Source of the DNA: Myxococcota bacterium | GTDB taxonomy: Bacteria; Myxococcota_C; UBA6777 | Reading direction: 5' to 3' | DNA length: 64,000 nt | Assembly (NCBI GenBank): GCA_023150835.1 | Contig: JAKLKB010000008.1 | Span: forward strand, 18,361-82,360 | In this document: positions 58,039 to 64,000 of the stretch, one piece after another | How the letters are laid out: the number at the start of each line of letters is the position of its first letter | Position numbering within the stretch: position 1 is the stretch's first letter | Translations under genes and position numbers: made by a program | The notes under the pieces: generated by a model | Told to the model about the DNA's origin: nothing | The model's input: only the letters and a program-made list of their open reading frames with translations | The model's database searches: none

Positions 58039-59319
58039 TCAAGGGATCTGTGTGGTTCCGAACAACGCGATGCCAAAACCATCGCGGCGATCTTGTTCGA
58101 GATCAGAGATCGGCTGACACCAATGTTGATGCAGCCAACGGCGGATGGCAGAGGCTTCCCCTTCCAGTTTCAGATAAAGGACGCTTCCTGCGGTCATCAA
58201 TCGGCGCGTCGGCTTGGGCGCTCCTTGGCGTTTTGCTTGCGCCGTTTTGTACTGAAGATCCCAACCCGAGACCACTTGCGGTCTTTCGGTGCGCAGCGCA
58301 CACAAGCGAGGCGTCACGCCTTCTTTTGGCTCCAACAGCCACGTCGGAAGCGTGCCTCGCGTAAAATAAGCGGGTGTCGCAAGCAGCAATCGCGCCGCAC
58401 CTGCTTGCACGATCGCTTCTTCGAGTTCTTGGCTCATCTTGAACGCAGACTCCACGCCCTCTTGTTTGCGCCACATCCCAGCACGCCGCTCTCCGCCAAG
58501 ATAACCAAAGCCCTCTTTGAGCCGTTTCTCCCAGACCTGTGGCGCTTGTAGATGCGTCGCGATCCCCATCCGTTGGAGATCACCAAAGCGATTTTTTCCA
58601 GACGTTCTTTCTCCCGAAGCTTGCCCCTCTTTGGCACTTTCGGTCTTTGCCAAAAAGCGGATGCCTTGTACTTGAAACAGCGCGCCTTCTTCTGCGGTGC
58701 TGCTGTCCTCTTGCACAGACACGTGTGTCCGCCACTCGCTCTCTAACTGTCCGATCCCCAACGCTTTTGGGTCAATCGTTTGCGTCGTTGGCTGAAGCAA
58801 CCAGCGTTGCAGATGCGACCACTTCCAAAAGGCCGGGGCTGTACTCGCTGGCTTGCCTTTTTGCGGAGACGAAAGCATCAAAGGCACCCATCCACCGGGC
58901 AGATTGCTTTGCTCGCCTGTTCCCAGTCCCTGCGGTACAAGAGACACACAATTAACCTTGCCTGAGTCGTCTTTTGGGCCGCGCTCAAAACACACCGCAT
59001 CCAATGGACTCGGGAGATACCATTCTTCGATCTTTCCCGTTTCGCTCAAACGCACCAAAAATGGGCCTCGGCTGCTTACTTCCCGAAGCAACGCTTCGGC
59101 CATCGCGGATTCATTTGTGTAGCCGGTCCCTTCTACACAAAAACCCCCATGCGTCGGAGAACTTCCGAGATGCGTTCTGGCTGCTCCTGCGAGCGTTGAC
59201 GGATACGGAAACGATAGACTGTACGCCTTTGACCCGGGCGCACTCGCAAACGGACGACCATCACGCAGCACCACCACACTCTGCGGCTCCAAGATCCACC
59301 ACTGTTTGATCTCGCTCAT
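58039..59319 (-). CDS. cmr3: Type III-B CRISPR RAMP protein Cmr3
   Basis: Cas5-like subunit that holds the 5' handle of crRNA beside Cmr2. The 426 residues start IKQWWILEPQSVVVLRDGRP, followed by FASAPGSKAYSLSFPYPSTL and AGAARTHLG, matching the Cmr3 N-terminal RAMP signature (FP.PsTlaGa.R). The C-terminal half has a GYLGGERRAG Gly-rich loop and ends RRDGFGIALFGTT. The operon continues with cmr1 about 110 bases on. Start ATG 59319 lies 62 bases after the cmr2 stop. Confidence 0.92.
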   Translation of the reverse strand: MSEIKQWWILEPQSVVVLRDGRPFASAPGSKAYSLSFPYPSTLAGAARTHLGSSPTHGGFCVEGTGYTNESAMAEALLREVSSRGPFLVRLSETGKIEEWYLPSPLDAVCFERGPKDDSGKVNCVSLVPQGLGTGEQSNLPGGWVPLMLSSPQKGKPASTAPAFWKWSHLQRWLLQPTTQTIDPKALGIGQLESEWRTHVSVQEDSSTAEEGALFQVQGIRFLAKTESAKEGQASGERTSGKNRFGDLQRMGIATHLQAPQVWEKRLKEGFGYLGGERRAGMWRKQEGVESAFKMSQELEEAIVQAGAARLLLATPAYFTRGTLPTWLLEPKEGVTPRLCALRTERPQVVSGWDLQYKTAQAKRQGAPKPTRRLMTAGSVLYLKLEGEASAIRRWLHQHWCQPISDLEQDRRDGFGIALFGTTQIP

Positions 59320-59381
59320 CGCTACACCTATTTGTCTGCTTTTTGTGCGCTTTTTCTCTGTTACACATCTGTCTTAAAGTA

Positions 59382-61232
59382 CTAGAGATTTTGTGTCAAT
59401 GGCTCTGAAAGCGCGATCGCATCTTGGAGATATTTGGATAGAATCAGTTCTTGCGCAAGCTGCCCCACCGATATGCTGCTCTTCTTGCTGCTTTTTTCGC
59501 CATCCAATTGAGAAAGCAGAGTATCCGTTGTTTCTGTTTCCACAAAAGCCGAACTGCCCGTCTGACGGCGACCAAGGATGCGGCTCACCTCGTGGTGGAG
59601 CATGGCTGCGTACCTGCTGTTGTGTGCTGGGGCTGGTTCCATCGTCAAGGCCAATTCGCGCAGATGGTAGCCCGTCCCTTCTGGGATGCGGCCATTTCGG
59701 TACAGCGCGATCTGCTGATCGAGCCTGTTGTCGATACTCCCCCAATAACCCGCCACCGTCTGCTCACTTCCGCTGCGTTTGCTGATCGCGATCGCAAGTG
59801 CGTTTCGTGTCTTTTTCGCTGCTTTTTCTGCCCGACGAACCAACGCCAAACCTTCGGACAACGGCTCGACATGGTGAACGATCGCGACTCCAACAGACAA
59901 AGTCGGTGTCAATGTTTCTCCATTGTCGTCGATAAACCCAAATGAAGACATCCTGTCTCGGAAACTTTGTGCCAAAGCCCGCGCACAAGAAAGTAACTGG
60001 TGCAGCGGTACAAAGGCCAGCACATCGTCCCCTCCAGCATACACCAGATCCCCATCGTGGCGCTCTTCTACGATGGTGCGCGTGTGTTGCGCGAACCCTT
60101 CAAGCGAGCGCGATAAAGTACGGTGTTCTTGCAGACTTTTGCAGGCGTCGATGGCTTTGCCCATCCGATCCCCATCCGCAAGCAAGATCCCGTAATACGG
60201 AGCAGGACGCACTCCCCCCATCTCAAGGGCTTGATACACTCGGCGGAGGTGCTTCTTGGCTTCTTCGAGCCGATCTTCGCCGACATACTCGCTCAGTCGC
60301 TCTTCCAACAGACTTCCACCGTCCCATCGCTCCCACAAAGGATGTCCTTGGCGTGGAATATAGCCGAGTTCTGCGCCTGTTTCTTTTGCCGCCTCTTGTA
60401 GAAATCTTCGATACTCTTGAACGGCTTCGTGTACTCTTTGACTGCGACTATCTCCGCTCCGCCCAAGTTGGCGCATCCGCTCAAGCAACGGTAGGGATGC
60501 TGTATGCGAGGTGCTGAAAAAATTTTCTGCCCTTGTCCCCAAAGGGCCTCTGCCCAAACGCTTCAGCAAACCAACCCCGCACAGCCTTTCCGCTCCATTG
60601 ACACCAAATCGGCTGCGTAGTCCTCCCCGTCCTGCTTGTTCTGCTTTGCGCTCTCTTGCTTCGTCGTAAGCGCGTTCGTCGATGACCGATTCGCGCTGTC
60701 CATCCAAGCTGGACTTTGGAACATAATCTCCCCATCGCACCGCGTTGAAGTCACGCGTATTTTTTCGGCCTGCCAACAGGTCTTCTGCGCGGCTTCTCGC
60801 CCTGTTGTAATCCCCCTCCAATGGTACTGCCGCCCAGTAGCATTCCAATACATCCGCGAGCTGTTTGTCTGCGATCTCTTGATGGAACAGTTCATTGCTT
60901 CTTAATGCTGAAAACGCACTTTGGCTCAATGCCTGTAGTCTTTTTTGCATCGCTTCGTAAGCAGCTTCGGCAACTTCTCTCGGCGAATTCTTGATCTGTG
61001 CCACCACTTTGTTTGCAACGTTGCTCGCTGAATTCGCCGCGAGATCGATCGCTTCGTTTCCAAATGCTGGAAAGATCAGCGCTCCTTCCCCCTCTTGGAT
61101 GTGGATGCTTCTTGCTGCGGCTTTCGATAACTCGCTCAGAAGCCATGAGCCAAACCACAAATCCCGACATCTTCTTGCTGTGGCGATAAACTCTTGGACT
61201 GGACCGATGCTCATCACGAGAAGCGAGGCCAT
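59382..61232 (-). CDS. cmr2: Type III-B CRISPR large subunit Cmr2 (Cas10), without HD domain
   Basis: Catalytic large subunit of the Cmr complex, 616 residues, much shorter than HD-containing Cmr2 proteins of about 870. It begins directly at LLVMSIGPVQEFIATARRCR, the Palm1-associated N-terminal region, so the HD nuclease is missing. Palm1 has YYGILLADGDRMGKAI. Palm2 keeps LVYAGGDDVLAFVPL near residue 400, the GGDD motif that makes cyclic oligoadenylate. I see no CxxC..CxxC zinc knuckle between the palms; the Cys in AERLCGVGLLKRLG stands alone. The C-terminal D4 helices are present. ATG 61232 has GGAG nine bases upstream. No CARF-type effector is nearby. Confidence 0.92.
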   Translation of the reverse strand: MASLLVMSIGPVQEFIATARRCRDLWFGSWLLSELSKAAARSIHIQEGEGALIFPAFGNEAIDLAANSASNVANKVVAQIKNSPREVAEAAYEAMQKRLQALSQSAFSALRSNELFHQEIADKQLADVLECYWAAVPLEGDYNRARSRAEDLLAGRKNTRDFNAVRWGDYVPKSSLDGQRESVIDERAYDEARERKAEQAGRGGLRSRFGVNGAERLCGVGLLKRLGRGPLGTRAENFFSTSHTASLPLLERMRQLGRSGDSRSQRVHEAVQEYRRFLQEAAKETGAELGYIPRQGHPLWERWDGGSLLEERLSEYVGEDRLEEAKKHLRRVYQALEMGGVRPAPYYGILLADGDRMGKAIDACKSLQEHRTLSRSLEGFAQHTRTIVEERHDGDLVYAGGDDVLAFVPLHQLLSCARALAQSFRDRMSSFGFIDDNGETLTPTLSVGVAIVHHVEPLSEGLALVRRAEKAAKKTRNALAIAISKRSGSEQTVAGYWGSIDNRLDQQIALYRNGRIPEGTGYHLRELALTMEPAPAHNSRYAAMLHHEVSRILGRRQTGSSAFVETETTDTLLSQLDGEKSSKKSSISVGQLAQELILSKYLQDAIALSEPLTQNL

Positions 61233-61282
61233 GACTTCTTCTCTCCGTGTGCTTGGTGCGTGACTGGTCTTTCTCGGATCTT

Positions 61283-61388
61283 GTACGATATCCGAGGTGA
61301 TCTATGATCGAAGGATAGCGCCCAGACGCCCTATCCTTGGGCAGCTTCCCCTACATTTTTATGATCACGCAACGGGCGGATTTCGTAT
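61283..61388 (+). repeat. Family A MITE-like element inside the cmr operon
   Basis: GTACGATATCCG at 61283-61294 and CGGATTTCGTAT at 61377-61388, imperfect inverted repeats. The interior TGATCGAAGGATAGCGCCCA, GACGCCCTATCCTTGGGCAG matches the 7.3 and 17.6 kb copies, but the hairpin is shortened. It lies between the DUF932-like gene and cmr2. Confidence 0.8.
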
Positions 61389-61541
61389 TACAGCTTTCTT
61401 TTGGTACCCATCGCAACGTTTTGTTTGTGTAGCACGAACTTTTTCGCCACGCAAGAACATTTTTTCGTTTTCTTCCAAAAAGCATACGGCACAGCAGCAG
61501 TCACCCGATCATGTTCTCTCTGTTTATTTGCTGTCGAAGTC

Positions 61542-62648
61542 TTACATATTGATACGATGATGTGGCAGCAACGGAGAAGCATAAAAACCATTCTCTTGAA
61601 ATTCTCCGCTCTCTTCTCGCAAGAAAGTTTCTAAAGAGCGATCCAGAATGAATGTCCCGGCCAGCTTTAGGTAATGACTTGGTCGTTTGCTCAGTGCTTT
61701 TTCGTGCGTTCCGAGCCATGTAAGACTTTGGGACAAAGACCACTCATTCGATCCTGTCTTTGCGATCTCGTCTCGCAAGTGTGCTTTGATGCGTTCCTTT
61801 GAGGCTGGCGCGAGGTTGAGGCGAAACAACAGATCGTCCACCAATTCCTTTTTGAGCGGGGTTTGGCGGCGTATCTCGACGTTTTGTTGGGTGTCTGCGA
61901 TTCGAGCAAATCCCGACTCCACAAACGCCCAGATAAACGTACTGATCGGTTGTTGGCGTGTATGTTTCCATTGAATCTCTTGCTCGCGCCCTCTCAAACC
62001 ATTTGCGCAGATCAACACGTAGCGTTCAGCTTTGGCCTGATAAGCGCTGTATCCATTGTTCAGGCCAAACAAGAAGTGGCTCTCTAATCCAACTTCCATT
62101 CGTTTCTTGGGAGAGCGAATAGAAAAGGATAGGCATGGGCGGCCAAAGTCGTCTCTGCCCCATGTTTGTTGTTCTGAGAAGATCTTCCCCAACCGCGCAT
62201 CCGATCGGATGGCCTGCTGGAGTTCTTCGTAAACCTGCCCTTGGTCGATCTTCACAAAATGCTCCGAAACCACGCCATAAATGCTCTCGCCGCTTTTCGT
62301 CGGAAGAATGCGCAAAATCGGTTGTTCTTGATACAACGCATCCCTCAATTCTTCTTCCAGTTTTTTGGCATTGCTTCGATAGGCTGCATCCCATCGCTGT
62401 TTGCACTGCGCGTAGTTCGCGTTGGCATCTGCTCCCTTTGGTAGATTCGGCCACAGCCGATTCGCCAACTGATGCAGCAGCGGGCGATCCAAGGAACCTT
62501 GGTAGGTTTGACCTTTGATGCGTACGGTTACGCCATTCTTTTTTAGAAAAAACTCCGCGTCTCGGGTGAATGGCACATCCCGAATCTTTGCTTCGTTTTT
62601 GACTGTTTCTTTGATTTGCTGCGGGAGTTGAGTCTGATCGAGCGCCAT
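61542..62648 (-). CDS. Uncharacterised protein with weak DUF932-like features, upstream of cmr2
   Basis: No confident family. The 368-residue soluble protein has an N-terminal IKETVKNEAKIRDVPFTRDA and a Lys/Gln-rich helical part. Then IYGVVSEHFVKIDQGQVYEEL and LESHFLFGLNNGYSAYQAKA, then ERYVLICANGLRGREQEIQW. The gVvSe.y.ki...e.. opening, a GLNNG..S-type turn and a vC.NGL.-like strand resemble DUF932 proteins of plasmids and phages. The C-terminus is helical. ATG 62648 has AAGGAGG upstream, the strongest site in the locus. It runs in the same direction as cmr2-cmr6 and ends 310 bases before cmr2, with a family A element between. It could be part of the CRISPR operon or a neighbour. Confidence 0.6.
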   Translation of the reverse strand: MALDQTQLPQQIKETVKNEAKIRDVPFTRDAEFFLKKNGVTVRIKGQTYQGSLDRPLLHQLANRLWPNLPKGADANANYAQCKQRWDAAYRSNAKKLEEELRDALYQEQPILRILPTKSGESIYGVVSEHFVKIDQGQVYEELQQAIRSDARLGKIFSEQQTWGRDDFGRPCLSFSIRSPKKRMEVGLESHFLFGLNNGYSAYQAKAERYVLICANGLRGREQEIQWKHTRQQPISTFIWAFVESGFARIADTQQNVEIRRQTPLKKELVDDLLFRLNLAPASKERIKAHLRDEIAKTGSNEWSLSQSLTWLGTHEKALSKRPSHYLKLAGTFILDRSLETFLREESGEFQENGFYASPLLPHHRINM

Positions 62649-63081
62649 GGCGTCCTCCTTATGGTTTCTCTTGCTTGTCTTGGCTTCCCATTTTGTAAAC
62701 GGAGAGAGCTTTTTGTTTCTGACAGAGATCCGACGGACGCTGTTGGATTTGTTTTATGGAGGAGTAGATACTCGTTGACAGAGAGCGAGAGGAGTAGACA
62801 TGGGAAGGGTTCGCCGAGAAACTCAAATAGCTATAAGATAGCGCAAAAAAAGAGGGAGGCGGAAGAAGGCGAGGGGAAGAAAAAAGCTGCGAAGGAACGC
62901 AGACGGCGGAGCTATGGGAAAAAACAGGGATTTGGGGAGTTCGTTCGAGCCAACAAAAGAGAAGAAAGAGAAAAGGTACGGAAAAAGTCGAAGCGCTTGT
63001 AGGGGAGGCAGGGAAAAGAGAAGCCCCAAATCGTAAAGCCCCCAACAGCGGGGTTGTCAAATGATCTATTCGACAAGCCTC
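62649..63081. other. Purine-biased intergenic region upstream of the DUF932-like gene
   Basis: No gene called. Positions about 62830-63005 on the plus strand are strongly purine-rich (AAAAAAAGAGGGAGGCGGAA..). The translated ORF 62616-63002 is Lys/Arg/Glu-rich with no domain, an effect of composition. The minus-strand operon promoter should lie here. No direct-repeat array with regular spacing was found. Confidence 0.45.
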
Positions 63082-63506
63082 TCAATAAGGCTCTTGGAAT
63101 GGGTCGATGACGTGAAGAGTCAGGCCATCAAAATCGGAAACGTTACGTGTCGCTACTGCAAAATTGTTCGCTATCGCGATGGCGGCGATCTGGCCGTCAA
63201 ATGCGCTCAATGGGCGTCCCATTTTTTTTCTAGAGCCATGATTTGGCTGTAGGTATAGGCAGCAGCCTCATCAAAAACCAAAACACGCTGATCGAATCCA
63301 TCCGTGACAAACGCAGCAAACCGTTCTTGTAGCGTGTATTTTCGATATCCATTCGGTAGGATTTCGAGTCCATAACCAATTTCGGCGAGTGTGATCGTTG
63401 TGAGATAGAGAGTTGAAAGCTCTTGACGATCCAACCAATCCAGTACACGCGTTGAAGGGGCAACCCTCATCGCTTCCGACACAACGTTGGTGTCTAAGAC
63501 GATCAT
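63082..63506 (-). pseudogene. PIN-domain toxin (FitB/VapC-like), frameshifted in poly-A tract
   Basis: RNase toxin of the PIN fold. Residues 1-99 (MIVLDTNVVSEAMR, LYLTTITLAEIGYGLEILP, AAYTYSQIMALEKKWDAH) end at TGA 63207. In the -1 frame the sequence continues ATG GGA CGC CCA. It gives GRPLSAFDGQIAAIAIANNF and AVATRNVSDFDGLTL to TGA at 63082-63084, exactly the missing C-terminal PIN half with its conserved acidic residues. The join is at eight A (minus strand; T 63222-63229): nine A would restore 141 residues, the family's normal length. It may be a true pseudogene, sequencing error or programmed slippage (A-AAA-AAA). The antitoxin gene overlaps by ATGA. Confidence 0.85.
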
Positions 63507-63736
63507 CTTGAAAGATCCAAAGGTTGCGCTTGCTCGCGTTTTGGCGTGTCAAGCTCGATCCCGTGCTCGGTTCCAAACAGTCGCAGCGCGAGTTTCCCCA
63601 AACGTTCCGTCGGAGCCAAGGCTTGTTGCAATATCTCGCGAGCTTCTTCTTCGATCGACACGCCTCGTCGCGCAGCTCGATCTTTTAGCCGATCGACCGT
63701 TGTTGGATCAAGCTTTTGGATGTATAAATCGGTCAT
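63503..63736 (-). CDS. FitA/VapB-like antitoxin (ribbon-helix-helix)
   Basis: Antitoxin of 77 residues. Its N-terminus MTDLYIQKLDPTTVDRLKDR gives the RHH DNA-binding strand and helix, then AARRGVSIEEEAREILQQAL is the usual FitA second helix. The C-terminal residues (LRLFGTEHGIELDTPKREQA) would wrap the toxin. ATG 63736 replaces the track start at 63910. The stop overlaps the toxin start in ATGA. It probably autoregulates the pair. It appears intact while the partner is frameshifted. Confidence 0.85.
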   Translation of the reverse strand: MTDLYIQKLDPTTVDRLKDRAARRGVSIEEEAREILQQALAPTERLGKLALRLFGTEHGIELDTPKREQAQPLDLSR

Positions 63737-64000
63737 CGTTGTCTCTCTTCTTGCGTCACTTTCGGGTTGTTTTTTTGGCGAACAGTTCTGTTTCAATGCT
63801 AAGGGTTGAAAAAAAACCAGCGCGGAGAAGGAGAAGATCGGAGCGAAAAAGAGAGTCTCGATGCAAAAACAACAATGTTTCCAAGGGTGTCGAAAATGAC
63901 ATGGAGCCACGCAACCATCCGACTAAAAATAGAGGAGCAGCCCCATGTCGACGAACCATTCTAGCTATCTCACTTCTCTCGTCAACACTTTTTCTCACTT
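63737..64000. other. Right-end intergenic region
   Basis: No supported gene up to the window edge. ORF 63756-63998 has no recognisable domain. A promoter for the antitoxin gene likely lies near its start but is not assigned. Confidence 0.4.

Noticed and set aside
62616-63002. Lys/Arg/Glu-rich plus-strand ORF beside the DUF932-like gene
   Set aside because: Purine-rich composition alone explains the basic/acidic translation. It overlaps the DUF932-like gene start and has no supported start.
63756-63998. Minus-strand ORF at the right edge
   Set aside because: Too little evidence; no domain and no clear ribosome binding site.

Overview
The window looks like a chromosome segment of a Gram-negative bacterium with a large, regulation-rich genome, most likely a Myxococcota or related deltaproteobacterium. 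Gene content supports this: six Hanks-type Ser/Thr protein kinases in 64 kb, a tricorn protease homologue, a GH57 branching enzyme beside a DUF4912 protein, a WS/DGAT wax-ester/TAG synthase, a TonB receptor and lipoproteins. Placement is inferred from gene content only. No rRNA, tRNA, integrase or complete insertion sequence was recognised.

Left part (0-16 kb). cysS is followed by two tandem paralogous receptor kinases that share a Cys-patterned ectodomain. Then come convergent lepB, a secreted two-repeat protein, an Uup-type ABC-F ATPase, an orphan nucleotidyltransferase bracketed by inverted-repeat elements, a small membrane protein, an ADP-ribosylglycohydrolase, arfB and a DUF445 membrane protein.

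Middle (15-43 kb). A WS/DGAT acyltransferase and an LPLAT are coupled for neutral-lipid synthesis. An HmuY-like lipoprotein lies directly downstream of a TonB-dependent receptor. Next are an RluA pseudouridine synthase, an EF-hand protein with a caspase-like His/Cys core, a beta-propeller plus HEAT-repeat lipoprotein pair, a kinase fused to a zinc ribbon and a Cys-less formylglycine-type domain, and a Sel1 protein. Two kinases with roadblock-like C-termini, a GNAT, the GH57 branching enzyme and a DUF4912 protein with two Rho-N/SAP-like motifs complete this part.

Right part (43-64 kb). A tricorn-like protease, a 1387-residue kinase-AAA-TPR regulator and a YhhN-like membrane protein precede a type III-B CRISPR-Cas effector locus. 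On the minus strand its order is an uncharacterised DUF932-like gene, cmr2, cmr3, cmr1, cmr4, cmr5, cmr6, with cas6 convergent from the other side. Cmr2 keeps the GGDD palm motif but lacks an N-terminal HD domain. No array, cas1/cas2 or CARF effector lies in the window. A FitAB/VapBC-like antitoxin-toxin pair follows; the PIN toxin is split by a one-base homopolymer frameshift.

Intergenic regions are full of two families of small non-coding elements. Family A has ends ATACGATATCCG / CGGATTTCGTAT and a GGGGCAGCCCCC-type hairpin. Family B/C has ends ATAGGACTTACGC / GCGTAAGTCCTAT and GC-rich palindromes. Both resemble MITE/REP-type elements. Two copies interrupt the cmr operon and one supplies the N-terminal codons of the HmuY-like lipoprotein gene.
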